From IMG/VR virus record IMGVR_UViG_3300037628_000127, positions 1 through 32,044 of that record: DNA of 32,044 bases. One strand, given 5' to 3'. The notes beneath the pieces were generated by a model. The model did no database searches and was not told the DNA's origin. It saw only the letters and a list, made by a program, of their open reading frames with translations. This document shows, piece after piece, positions 1-5,613 of this stretch (its first letter is position 1; each line of letters starts with the position of its first letter). Source of the DNA: a virus. The position numbers and the translations under genes are program-made.

Positions 1-681
1 TCTGAGGCCCGTTGCCATCAGTTCCACGACGTTGAGGCGCTCGGTGATTACCTCAAAAAGTACGGAGGCAAAGACACAGTTGTCCTGTGTGATGTCGGCA
101 AGATGAAGATCAAATGCACCCTGGATGAGAAGGCCAAGGACGGATTCGAGGTTATTGAATTAGAGTCGAAGTATCATCCGCTCGTTAAACCGTTCACTCA
201 AATGTCAATGACTTTCGCAATGAAAGATTTTGCAGCATGGATAATGAGAAACCGCAGACTGATCAGAGAACCCAACGGCAGAAACTTGGCGCTGTTACTA
301 TCTCAGATCAGAGTCTCGAAGAACATCACCATCGAGTCAGGTACCGGCAAGAAGAGCATCAACGGTATTATGGTGGAGATGGATATCGGCAGCAGCAAGA
401 ACAAGACTGAATTGGTAGAGTTACCCGAGGAACTCAAGATTCAAGTCCCTATGTTCGTAGGCCGGGAAGAGATCACCTTCACGGTCGATCTGGCGGTCGA
501 TTGCAACCGGGACCATACGGTAATCGCCACGATCAGTTCGCCCGACTTCGAGCAAGTGAAGATCAAAGAGTTCGACGATATGCTTGAAGAGTTAAAGGGA
601 AACCTGCCGGACGGTTGTATCGTCGGCCTCGGAGTTGTTGACACCGAAAAGTGGGACTACGTTGGTGAAGACGACGACTAA
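1..681 (+). CDS. DUF2303-like phage protein, 5' end outside the window
   Basis: The frame is open from the first base, so this is the last 226 codons of a longer gene. An internal ATG at 103 exists, but the sequence before it (SEARCHQFHDVEALGDYLKK) looks coding and has no stop. The layout resembles the DUF2303/YfdQ family of phage proteins, typically about 270 residues. It has an N-terminal H-x-V-E-x-x-x-D-Y segment, a central FAAWIMRN stretch (like the F-x-x-F-I-E-x-N of that family), and then a beta-rich part with the 'LPEELKIQVPMFVGREEITF' signature. The function of the family is unknown; members sit in early or recombination regions. The C-terminus is acidic (VGEDDD). The family call comes from memory of its pattern, so it is moderate. 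Confidence 0.6.
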   Translation, partial: SEARCHQFHDVEALGDYLKKYGGKDTVVLCDVGKMKIKCTLDEKAKDGFEVIELESKYHPLVKPFTQMSMTFAMKDFAAWIMRNRRLIREPNGRNLALLLSQIRVSKNITIESGTGKKSINGIMVEMDIGSSKNKTELVELPEELKIQVPMFVGREEITFTVDLAVDCNRDHTVIATISSPDFEQVKIKEFDDMLEELKGNLPDGCIVGLGVVDTEKWDYVGEDDD

Positions 682-736
682 GTTTTAGGCTTATAACTAA
701 AAAGCATAAAAACGCAATGACAGAAAGGAGTTAATT

Positions 737-1129
737 ATGAGCAAGATGGTACCATTGGAACTGAGCCTCTTAAATGAGGGCCAGTTCAAGAGTGAAATGG
801 CAACGGCGTTTACAAAACTCCAGCAGGACGCTCTGACGTACTCAAAGAAGTATCCAGACAACGCCAAGGGCCAGAAGTCGAAATTGACTATCGCAATCGA
901 GTTGAAGTGCGAAGACCCCAAGACGGAATACTACTCGATCACAACGAACGTCAAGGTAGTCACACCGCAGCCCCCGGCGATGGTTACTGCTGGAATCGGC
1001 GACTGCACTCAGACGGGCGAATTGGCATTATTCGTCAGGCAGGAAGGATCAAGTTACGACGACCCAAACCAGCACCTGATCCCCATGGAAGAGGAGAAAC
1101 CTGTTGACGCAGAAGAACAGCCTGAGTAG
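737..1129 (+). CDS. Conserved-looking small acidic phage protein
   Basis: A 130-residue protein with a good ribosome site (AAAGGAG about 7 bases before the ATG), 55 bp after the DUF2303-like gene and probably in the same operon. I do not recognise the family. The N-terminal half is amphipathic and helical, with 'KLQQDALTYSKKYPDNAKGQKSK'-type content. The middle is beta-like, with alternating polar and hydrophobic residues and a PQPP turn. The C-terminal 25 residues are strongly acidic and probably disordered. It has no Cys pairs, membrane segment or catalytic signature. Its place beside a DUF2303-like gene suggests an early, DNA-associated or accessory role, but nothing in the sequence proves that. 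Confidence 0.75.
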   Translation: MSKMVPLELSLLNEGQFKSEMATAFTKLQQDALTYSKKYPDNAKGQKSKLTIAIELKCEDPKTEYYSITTNVKVVTPQPPAMVTAGIGDCTQTGELALFVRQEGSSYDDPNQHLIPMEEEKPVDAEEQPE

Positions 1130-1147
1130 ATTACGAGTATATGAATT

Positions 1148-1360
1148 ATGAACGGATCAGATATGATAATGCTAAATACAATCAGAAAGGAGGACAGTAC
1201 CAATGAACAAGAAACGTCTATAGTCAATTCACAGAAAGATAAACAGAAACCGCAAAATGCAGGAGAGGTTCGGGATGACCAGCCCGGCCTCTCCATTATT
1301 GAACCCGAATGTACAAATCCCAACTGTCAAATATGTTTCGGTATCGATGGCAGAGGGTAA
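1148..1360 (+). CDS. Small hypothetical protein with C-terminal Cys motif; start uncertain
   Basis: An open frame of 70 codons ending in a Cys-rich tail (C-T-N-P-N-C-Q-I-C), which looks like a genuine small metal-binding or structural motif. The start is doubtful: neither the ATG at 1148 nor the in-frame ATG at 1163 has a ribosome site. The strong AAAGGAGG at 1186-1193 instead points to an ATG at 1203, in another frame, that reaches a stop after six codons (1221-1223). One extra A in the AAGAAA run at 1209-1214, or a -1 ribosomal slip there, would join that start to this frame and give MNKK-TSIVNSQKDK and onward. So this may be a frameshifted, broken or slippage-dependent gene. Confidence 0.4.
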   Translation: MNGSDMIMLNTIRKEDSTNEQETSIVNSQKDKQKPQNAGEVRDDQPGLSIIEPECTNPNCQICFGIDGRG

Positions 1361-1407
1361 TAAAAAAAGATTTTCTGAATACAGCCCTAAAGTATGGATA
1401 TTAAGCG

Positions 1408-1701
1408 TCATTCTTGGTTCTGGCAGTCGTCAAGTATGGCTTGTCGTTCTTTTTCACACTTAACCAAATCTATCTCAAAGAAATCCGCTAATTTTTGTTC
1501 TTTATTGAACCTCACATATTCCATCATAACACCACCGCAGGATTCACACTCATAACAATTAGAGCATTTTTCTTTTGGCTGTGTCATTAGCTCAATGCCC
1601 TGCTCATTCAGCCATTCAAGAAATTCCCCTATCTTCTGGCTGGCATCTCTAACCAGTAATATTTTATCTAATTCCGGTGTCTTTATTTGTTTTATTTTCA
1701 T
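1408..1701 (-). CDS. Small Cys-rich hypothetical protein, leftward
   Basis: A 97-residue protein on the minus strand, with an AGGAG ribosome site about 9 bases before its ATG. The N-terminus (MKIKQIKTPELDKILLVRDA) looks conserved, and a helical segment 'IGEFLEWLNEQGIEL' follows. The centre has a zinc-knuckle-like cluster of four cysteines (C-S-N-C-Y-E-C-E-S-C). The C-terminus is charged and helical. The family is not recognised. It converges on the rightward gene ending at 1360 and lies downstream of the other leftward gene (1734-1952), from which 32 bp separate it, so the two are probably one short leftward transcript. Confidence 0.75.
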   Translation of the reverse strand: MKIKQIKTPELDKILLVRDASQKIGEFLEWLNEQGIELMTQPKEKCSNCYECESCGGVMMEYVRFNKEQKLADFFEIDLVKCEKERQAILDDCQNQE

Positions 1702-1733
1702 GGCTGTACGCTCCTAATAAAAGGTTAATTTGT

Positions 1734-1952
1734 TTAGACAGTTATTTTAACTTTGCTTATCATGCTGTTATTCATGGTCGTTGACGTGATTGTCTTATCA
1801 CCGAGCTTTACAGGCTTATCGAATTTTACTAAGCTCTTGCCCCGCATATTGACAAATCCTGCAAGATGCGAGTTGTCTTGTATTGTCGCTTGTACTTCAG
1901 TTGGTTTACTGCCAATATAACAAAATACTTTTGTACCTGCTTTATATCTCAT
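1734..1952 (-). CDS. Small beta-rich hypothetical protein, leftward
   Basis: A 72-residue protein with a clear ribosome site (GAGGTG, 7 bases before the ATG). The sequence is short beta strands with charged turns, such as 'GTKVFCYIGSKPTEVQATI' and 'KSLVKFDKPVKLGDKTITS', consistent with a small SH3/OB-like barrel. No family is recognised. It is the first gene of the leftward pair. Its 5' untranslated region contains the interlocked inverted repeats at 1971-2077. Read on the minus strand, the GC-rich arm ends in TTTTAT just before the ribosome site, which would suit transcriptional attenuation or translational control of this gene. Confidence 0.72.
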   Translation of the reverse strand: MRYKAGTKVFCYIGSKPTEVQATIQDNSHLAGFVNMRGKSLVKFDKPVKLGDKTITSTTMNNSMISKVKITV

Positions 1953-1970
1953 TTTATCACCTCAATATAA

Positions 1971-2077
1971 AAGCCGCCCGGCCAGTATGAACGCGGACCA
2001 ACGCGAATTGCCTGTAAGGAGCGAAAGACCGGAGCGGCTTGTAAGCTGAATTGATTATTTTGGTCCTTATTCATACT
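1971..2077 (-). promoter_or_regulatory. Interlocked inverted repeats: candidate pseudoknot or RNA switch leader
   Basis: Two long inverted repeats overlap in a-b-a'-b' order. Repeat a (1971-1981) pairs with 2029-2040 through 11 base pairs, mostly G-C, with a single bulged A at 2033. Repeat b (1984-2001, AGTATGAA-n3-GGACCAA) pairs with 2060-2077 through 15 of 18 positions, with a 3x3 internal loop. The two stems cannot nest; they must form a pseudoknot or be alternatives. On the minus strand the last arm of repeat a is followed by TTTTAT and then the ribosome site of the 1734-1952 gene, like a terminator/antiterminator pair. Nothing here matches a riboswitch class I know. A DNA-level role (operator, origin) remains possible. 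The 119 bases from 2078 to 2196 show nothing further. Confidence 0.6.
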
Positions 2078-2196
2078 GAAACTATCTTCGACTATTTAGG
2101 CTGGAAAGTAAAGAAAAATATATCAAGGAAACGCAAATATTACTTACAATGGCAGTACAGGCTCTATGGCATACAATAAAAAAGATAAAAAAAGTA

Positions 2197-2225
2197 TTGA
2201 CAAATCATAAAGCAAGTTGAATAAT
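2197..2225 (+). promoter_or_regulatory. Sigma70-type promoter
   Basis: The -35 box TTGACA at 2197-2202 matches consensus exactly. A 17-base spacer leads to AATAAT at 2220-2225, one mismatch from TATAAT. Transcription would start near 2231-2233 and run rightward toward the small-gene block at 2417. It lies in the gap between leftward and rightward genes, as expected for a control region, and is the best promoter seen in the window. About 130 bases after the start, an intrinsic terminator begins. Confidence 0.75.
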
Positions 2226-2268
2226 AGAGATTGCTAAATGTTGTTGTATCTGAAAAGGACTGAAGAAG

Positions 2269-2415
2269 ATGTCAATGAGGACGATTCAATCCGAAAAGGA
2301 GTGCAGTAATCATGCCTACCAGGACTACCCTTTGAATGCAAATTCAAGTATTAATCTAAACAAGCTGGGTAGAGAACATAAGAAACTATCCAGCTTTCTT
2401 TTATTTTTTAGTTAA
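2269..2415 (+). CDS. Possible 48-residue leader ORF
   Basis: An open frame of 48 codons with AAAAGGA at 2253-2259, 9 bases before the ATG. It lies between the promoter at 2197 and the start of the gene at 2417, and it reads through the terminator hairpin, so its C-terminus (SSFLLFF) is encoded by the stem and T-tract. A second strong ribosome site (AAAAGGAG, 2294-2301) precedes another ATG at 2312 that gives only a seven-codon peptide with three Thr codons. Either could be a leader peptide whose translation affects the hairpin. No family is recognised. It may equally be untranslated leader. Confidence 0.3.
   Translation: MSMRTIQSEKECSNHAYQDYPLNANSSINLNKLGREHKKLSSFLLFFS
2362..2410 (+). terminator. 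Intrinsic terminator or attenuator
   Basis: Stem 2362-2372 (AAGCTGGGTAG) pairs with 2386-2396 through 11 base pairs with one G-U. The loop is 13 bases and a T-rich tail runs to 2410. It lies 7 bases before the ATG at 2417 and about 130 bases after the predicted transcript start. It could end a roughly 180-base RNA or act as an attenuator for the small-gene operon. Confidence 0.75.
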
Positions 2416-2416
2416 C

Positions 2417-2605
2417 ATGAATAAGAGAATAAGAATTGGCAGAAAGACAGTCGGGTTTATGTGTGGGGATTTTGGTTGTTTGCCTATATATGGGCAAGTT
2501 GAGCAATTACCAGAAAAAAAAGAGAGAAAATCACGAGAAGAAAAGATACACGAAGCCATACAAAGCATAATAACTAAAGACTACAGTAAAGGATTAGTAA
2601 AATGA
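2417..2605 (+). CDS. Small basic hypothetical protein
   Basis: A 62-residue basic protein. The N-terminus is rich in Arg and Lys (MNKRIRIGRK), followed by a Cys pair (C-G-D-F-G-C), a proline turn and a charged helix. No family is recognised. The ATG lies just after the terminator T-tract and has no ribosome site, which is unusual here and weakens the start. Its stop overlaps the ATG of the next gene (ATGA), typical of the operon that follows, so the frame is probably real. Confidence 0.5.
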   Translation: MNKRIRIGRKTVGFMCGDFGCLPIYGQVEQLPEKKERKSREEKIHEAIQSIITKDYSKGLVK

Positions 2606-2835
2606 AATGGTATGTAGCATATTCTGATAAAGGCCCATCTGGGCCATGTGGACAATCAGTAGAATGTACGAGAAGCCACCACGATTTATATATATTTGAT
2701 GATGAAGTATCTGCGAGGGATTTTATATCAAAAGTCGATGATATGATGCGCAAGAGCAGAGTTATGCCGAAAATTGAAGGAATGTGGTCGGAAGAAATGA
2801 ATAACGTTTTTATAGAGGCTACAGTAAAGGACTGA
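2602..2835 (+). CDS. Small hypothetical protein
   Basis: A 77-residue protein with AAGGA about 9 bases before the ATG. Its start overlaps the previous stop (ATGA). Features are a Gly/Pro/Cys-containing N-terminal segment (SDKGPSGPCGQSVECTRS), a His pair, and a helical region (SARDFISKVDDMMRKS) before an acidic C-terminal strand. No known family or catalytic motif is recognised. It is translationally coupled to its neighbours in the small-gene operon. Confidence 0.62.
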   Translation: MKWYVAYSDKGPSGPCGQSVECTRSHHDLYIFDDEVSARDFISKVDDMMRKSRVMPKIEGMWSEEMNNVFIEATVKD

Positions 2836-2836
2836 T

Positions 2837-3004
2837 ATGCTAGAAAGAATAAAAACATTCTTAAGAAATAGTAAGAGTTTTCACCATAGGTTAATGATGA
2901 GATATTTACAAAAACGGAATTGGGTAGTATTTTATCTTGAACCACAGCATCGAAAATGCAATGAAGGTTGTTGCTGGCTAAGTCTTTACAAAAGCCAGAC
3001 TTAA
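2837..3004 (+). CDS. 55-residue hypothetical protein
   Basis: A short gene with AAGG at 2827-2830, 6 bases before its ATG, and only one base after the previous stop. It is basic (several Arg, Lys and His in the first 30 residues). It has an aromatic strand (NWVVFYLEP) and a C-terminal C-N-E-G-C-C cluster. The ribosome-site pattern (TAAAGGA then start) copies that of the gene at 2602, which argues it is translated. No family is recognised. Confidence 0.55.
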   Translation: MLERIKTFLRNSKSFHHRLMMRYLQKRNWVVFYLEPQHRKCNEGCCWLSLYKSQT

Positions 3005-3029
3005 GGCATAACATGACAGAAGGACAGAT

Positions 3030-3212
3030 ATGAGAAGAACTGAAAAGCAAATGAAACAAGAGGAAAAAAGAAGTTTCGGTGCTTCACATGCCTACAATTG
3101 CAATTATCCCAGAGAGCCTTGTAATTGTGAAGTAAACAATAAATCTGAACGAAGGACATCTCATTCATATACTTGTACTTATCCATCAGACCCTTGCAGT
3201 TGTGGATTGTAA
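3030..3212 (+). CDS. Cys-rich protein with an internal tandem repeat
   Basis: A 60-residue protein with AAGGA 7 bases before the ATG. After a basic, helical N-terminus come two copies of a 15-residue unit: residues 19-33 (SHAYNCNYPREPCNC) and 44-58 (SHSYTCTYPSDPCSC). The shared pattern is S-H-x-Y-x-C-x-Y-P-x-x-P-C-x-C, spaced 25 residues apart. Each unit supplies one His and three Cys, enough for one metal site or a disulfide knot. The family is not recognised. It is the most clearly patterned of the small Cys-rich proteins in this operon. Confidence 0.65.
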   Translation: MRRTEKQMKQEEKRSFGASHAYNCNYPREPCNCEVNNKSERRTSHSYTCTYPSDPCSCGL

Positions 3213-3214
3213 AC

Positions 3215-3364
3215 ATGACAGAAGCAGAGAAATTCTATCACAGGCTATATTATGGAATTTATGGAGATTCAAGACGCAAGCAATCGAGAGAATCTTACGA
3301 AAGACACAGAGAAGAGAAGAAAGAGTATTCCAGGCAGGCAAGGTTAAGGAAAAAGGCAGGATAA
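3215..3364 (+). CDS. 49-residue highly charged helical protein
   Basis: Starts two bases after the previous stop. The chosen ATG at 3215 gives MTEAEKFYHRLYYG and onward; longer in-frame starts would run through the end of the previous gene. The C-terminal 30 residues are very rich in Arg, Lys and Glu, with a probable long basic helix (RHREEKKEYSRQARLRKK), suggesting nucleic-acid or protein binding. The ribosome site is weak, so translation is probably coupled. It has no catalytic motif. Its TAA overlaps the ATG of the next gene (TAATG). Confidence 0.55.
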   Translation: MTEAEKFYHRLYYGIYGDSRRKQSRESYERHREEKKEYSRQARLRKKAG

Positions 3365-3477
3365 TGGAAGTATCTAAAACGATAACAATATCAACGTGGT
3401 TATACTGTTTATTGTGGCTTAATAGTGTTTTACTAGTGATTTATGCAGCTATTAACATATTGAGGATTATAGAATAA
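3364..3477 (+). CDS. 37-residue single-span membrane peptide
   Basis: The TAATG overlap and a nearby AGG support this start over longer in-frame alternatives. Residues 11-34 form one hydrophobic membrane segment, preceded by a short polar N-terminus and ending R-I-I-E. The core Y-C-L-L-W-L-N-S-V-L-L-V-I (14-26) matches the core of the 35-residue peptide at 5614-5721 at 9 of 13 positions, so the two are related copies within one operon. Possible roles include holin-like lysis, superinfection exclusion or membrane anchoring. Length and single span alone cannot choose between these. Confidence 0.6.
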   Translation: MEVSKTITISTWLYCLLWLNSVLLVIYAAINILRIIE

Positions 3478-3872
3478 TGGCAGGTAGACCAAAAAGAGTA
3501 TTTACTCCTGAAGAAATACAAGGAATTGAGCGATATGCACGTATTGGTAGCTATAATCGCACAATAAGCACAGGACTAAACATACCATTACATACGCTTG
3601 AGAGGCATTATGGCGCGAAAATCAGGCATTGGCGAGCAGCAGGAAAGCTTGAAATGAGGGAAAGTTTGCACAAACAACGCGATACAAGCCCACAAACAGC
3701 GATATTTATAGCGAAGAACGAGCTTGGCATGGTTGACAAACAGGAGATAAAGACTACGGATGACAAACCAGTCAAAACCCTCACTGACGAGCAGATAACG
3801 GAGTTTAAGGCTATCTTGGCGGAGCGAGACAAGAGACGAGAAGCCACGATAATACCTATAAAGGAGGCATAA
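3477..3872 (+). CDS. Probable terminase small subunit
   Basis: A 131-residue protein starting inside the previous stop (TAATG). Residues 1-60 look like a helix-turn-helix DNA-binding domain. It begins MAGRPKRVFTPEEIQGIERYA, with a second helix GLNIPLHTLERHYG. Residues 70-92 carry the pattern SPQTAIFIAKNELGMVDKQE, typical of many phage small terminase subunits. The C-terminal helix is charged. The small subunit recognises the packaging site and recruits the large subunit. Here the large subunit gene lies about 2.5 kb downstream rather than next door. A general HTH regulator is the main alternative. Iterated decamers lie just after it. Confidence 0.65.
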   Translation: MAGRPKRVFTPEEIQGIERYARIGSYNRTISTGLNIPLHTLERHYGAKIRHWRAAGKLEMRESLHKQRDTSPQTAIFIAKNELGMVDKQEIKTTDDKPVKTLTDEQITEFKAILAERDKRREATIIPIKEA

Positions 3873-4244
3873 ATGAAGTGTATTGTATGTGATACTGAGA
3901 CTGGTAGTGATAAGCGGCGCACTTGTAGCGGTTCATGTAGGGCTAAGGCACAGAGAGAGCGCACGCGCACGCTCCATTATCAAGCGCACGCGTTGGAGCG
4001 CACGCGCCCTGATGCAGACGTAGTCAAGGGCGGAGTGTGCTGGTGTTGTGGTACAGAGATACACGAAGCACTGGTCTGGCAAAGCAGCACAAGTAAGAGC
4101 AGGAGCAGCACCGCCCAGGATAGGAGAGCTGATGCCATGCTATGCCTGAAAGAAAAAACCCATATCACAGAACAGACGGGGGTAGGGGAGGGGTGGCCGT
4201 TTGCTGGCGCAGATAAGGTACCAACCCCCAATCTAAGTATATAG
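3873..4244 (+). CDS. Zinc-finger-like hypothetical protein
   Basis: A 123-residue protein directly after the terminase-like gene, with a near-perfect AAAGGAGG ribosome site. The N-terminus has C-I-V-C and, 13 residues later, C-S-G-S-C-R-A-K-A, a zinc-finger layout seen in small phage proteins. A second Cys set (C-W-C-C) lies near residue 57. The middle is Arg-rich and encoded by GC-rich repeats; the C-terminus is Gly/Pro-rich and encoded partly by a G-run tract. That half looks compositionally unlike its neighbours and may be recently changed or out of frame with an ancestral sequence. No family is recognised. Confidence 0.55.
   Translation: MKCIVCDTETGSDKRRTCSGSCRAKAQRERTRTLHYQAHALERTRPDADVVKGGVCWCCGTEIHEALVWQSSTSKSRSSTAQDRRADAMLCLKEKTHITEQTGVGEGWPFAGADKVPTPNLSI
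3958..4006. repeat. Three direct copies of AGCGCACGCG
   Basis: The decamer AGCGCACGCG occurs exactly at 3958-3967, 3983-3992 and 3997-4006, inside the gene after the putative small terminase subunit. The copies are 25 and 14 bases apart, so not all are in the same reading phase, and the GC-rich motif stands out in an AT-rich stretch. Iterated sites beside a small terminase gene suggest a packaging (pac/cos-like) recognition site. That is inference from position. Confidence 0.6.
4178..4220 (+). other. G-run tract with complementary C-run
   Basis: At 4178-4196 the runs G5-TA-G4-A-G4-T-G2 occur in the coding strand. This could form a two-layer quadruplex, or a three-layer one with a defect because the last run is only GG. 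A CCAACCCCC about 30 bases downstream is complementary to the first GGGGGTAGG at 8 of 9 positions, so a hairpin is an alternative. No such tract appears elsewhere in the window. Confidence 0.4.
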
Positions 4245-4257
4245 TTTTTGGAATACC

Positions 4258-4488
4258 ATGATTATGCTTGACTGGCTACGAAAGTTAAGAAGTCAAATAC
4301 ATTGCTCATTGTCAAATAAGACAAGGACTGGTACGAGGACGTATTATGCAGAGGGCAGGTATATGATAGCGAACGTGCATGGCGATTATATAAATAATTG
4401 TTTTATACCTTATGCGAATATTTCTGAATGGTTGACTCAGGAACAGATAGACAGCATTGTACTTACGGAGACGATGCCGGATGACTAA
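4258..4488 (+). CDS. Small hypothetical protein
   Basis: A 76-residue protein. The ribosome site is poor and a second ATG lies two codons downstream (4264), so the start is uncertain by six bases. The N-terminal helix is basic (WLRKLRSQIH). It is followed by a strand-rich middle (RTYYAEGRYMIANVHGDYINN) and an acidic C-terminal helix (SEWLTQEQIDSIV). No family is recognised. Its last eight bases overlap the next gene. Confidence 0.5.
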   Translation: MIMLDWLRKLRSQIHCSLSNKTRTGTRTYYAEGRYMIANVHGDYINNCFIPYANISEWLTQEQIDSIVLTETMPDD

Positions 4489-4741
4489 TCCCACCCATAC
4501 TCCTAATTCTAAGGCATCACAAGCCACAGACGAAGCGGTAGCCTTTGAGGGGCATTGTGAGAGCGATTATGACAAGTTGAATAAGATTGCAGATTTGGAA
4601 TGTCATTGTCCTGACGATGAGTGGGGCACTCGTTGTATTACTTGTATAGCCTCTGGAGCATTGAATTTAAGTGCTGAGTTATTGGGTGAGGCCATAAAGG
4701 AGATTCATTCTTTGTCTCCCGAAAGCGCAGGTACTGAATGA
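4481..4741 (+). CDS. Small Cys/His protein
   Basis: The ATG at 4481 overlaps the previous stop and has GGAG upstream; earlier in-frame starts lie well inside the previous gene. The product has 86 residues: a polar, probably disordered N-terminus, then C-H-C-P-D-D-E-W-G-T-R-C-I-T-C, which looks like a metal site, then a hydrophobic helix (LNLSAELLGEAIKEIHSL). No known family is recognised. It is one of several tiny Cys-pair proteins in this block. Confidence 0.55.
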   Translation: MTNPTHTPNSKASQATDEAVAFEGHCESDYDKLNKIADLECHCPDDEWGTRCITCIASGALNLSAELLGEAIKEIHSLSPESAGTE

Positions 4742-4956
4742 ACAGCTTGATAAGAAATAAAAAGAAAGCTAAGATAGCATCTCAAAAAATGGGACATAAA
4801 ATGGGCAAGTTCTATATGTTTCTGGGATTTGCTCTATCAAGATGTGTTGTGTGTGGAAGGATGTTATATGTCGCCGGAAAACCTCATAATCATCTATATG
4901 GCAAACTCATATCCGGTGATACTATTAAAGAACTATGTATAGAGAAGTTAGCATGA
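4738..4956 (+). CDS. Small basic protein with a Cys pair
   Basis: A 72-residue protein starting in an ATGA overlap. The first 22 residues are Lys-rich and there is one C-V-V-C pair near residue 37 (SRCVVCGRMLYV), resembling half of a zinc ribbon. It also contains a His pair near residue 50. No family is recognised. Its stop overlaps the start of the next gene, so translation is coupled. Confidence 0.55.
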   Translation: MNSLIRNKKKAKIASQKMGHKMGKFYMFLGFALSRCVVCGRMLYVAGKPHNHLYGKLISGDTIKELCIEKLA

Positions 4957-5384
4957 CCCCAGAGACTGAGACAAAAACGAGAAGTATTGTCATAAACTTA
5001 GTAGGGACAGAGGGGCAGTTAGATATTGCCGAGAGCGATTATGCTGTTGTCAACGTAGAAGATGCAGCAGAGAGAGCTAAAAGTATTATTCTTGAATTAG
5101 GTAAGAAATACAGAAATTACGGATGGTCGATAATCTCAGGAGAAAAGGAAGATTGTCCTTCATGTACTGGTGAACTTATTGAATTAAAGTATGAAACGAT
5201 TAAAGTTCAAGAACGAGTTGCTTGTCCATTTTGGGATGTTGTAGAGCCTGAAGGTGAAATATGTCGCATAAATGCCATTCTTTGTCCAGAAGAAGGCTCA
5301 ATATGGCCTGATTGCTGTCCTTTATTAAATAATGACGGAGTTCTTGTTGAAGTAGAACCCCCCACTGAGCAAGAGACAGAATGA
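4953..5384 (+). CDS. Acidic Cys-containing hypothetical protein
   Basis: The ATG at 4953 overlaps the previous TGA and has AGAAG upstream. A further in-frame ATG at 4935 lacks a ribosome site, so 4953 is preferred, giving 143 residues. It is acidic, with a beta/alpha N-terminal part (SIVINLVGTEGQL, AERAKSIILELGKKYRN), then C-P-S-C, an isolated C-P-F-W, C-R-I-N-A-I-L-C and a C-C. This suggests a metal-stabilised domain. No family is recognised. The C-terminus is Pro/Glu-rich. Confidence 0.62.
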   Translation: MTPETETKTRSIVINLVGTEGQLDIAESDYAVVNVEDAAERAKSIILELGKKYRNYGWSIISGEKEDCPSCTGELIELKYETIKVQERVACPFWDVVEPEGEICRINAILCPEEGSIWPDCCPLLNNDGVLVEVEPPTEQETE

Positions 5385-5545
5385 CTCAATACGGTGGAGC
5401 GATATTTTCAGATAGATGTAAATGCGGCAGGAAGTTAAAGATGCCGAAAGAACTGTCAGTAAATGAATTTATGGCCGGCAGGGCTTTAATAGCTGAATGT
5501 CCGGATTGTGGCAAAGTCGAATCTAAGCAGACAGGTTGGAAATGA
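5381..5545 (+). CDS. 54-residue zinc-ribbon protein
   Basis: Starts in an ATGA overlap with the previous stop. The pattern C-K-C-G-R (residues 13-17) and C-P-D-C-G (40-44), separated by about 24 residues, is a classic zinc ribbon. Small ribbons like this in phages often bind nucleic acid or a host polymerase, but no partner is visible here. It is compact, with no other domain. Confidence 0.65.
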   Translation: MTQYGGAIFSDRCKCGRKLKMPKELSVNEFMAGRALIAECPDCGKVESKQTGWK

Positions 5546-5604
5546 ACTGGCTGATATGCAAATGTTTATATTGGTACGAGAGTATATTTAACACGCATTA
5601 TTGA
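5542..5604 (+). CDS. 20-residue micro-ORF
   Basis: An ATGA overlap with the preceding stop starts a 20-codon frame (MNWLICKCLYWYESIFNTHY) rich in aromatic residues. Its TGA sits inside the GAGG ribosome site of the next gene (5614), so it could serve to couple translation between its neighbours. There is no separate functional evidence. Confidence 0.35.
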   Translation: MNWLICKCLYWYESIFNTHY

Positions 5605-5613
5605 GGTAAGAGA

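Noticed and set aside
2574-3059. A 161-codon leftward frame over the small genes
   Set aside because: It covers three coupled rightward genes with good ribosome sites; its product is low-complexity and rich in Ser, Phe and Leu.
3202-3477. A longer 91-residue version of the 37-residue membrane peptide
   Set aside because: The extra N-terminus overlaps the coding sequence of the 49-residue gene in another frame; the ATG at 3364 in a TAATG overlap explains it better.
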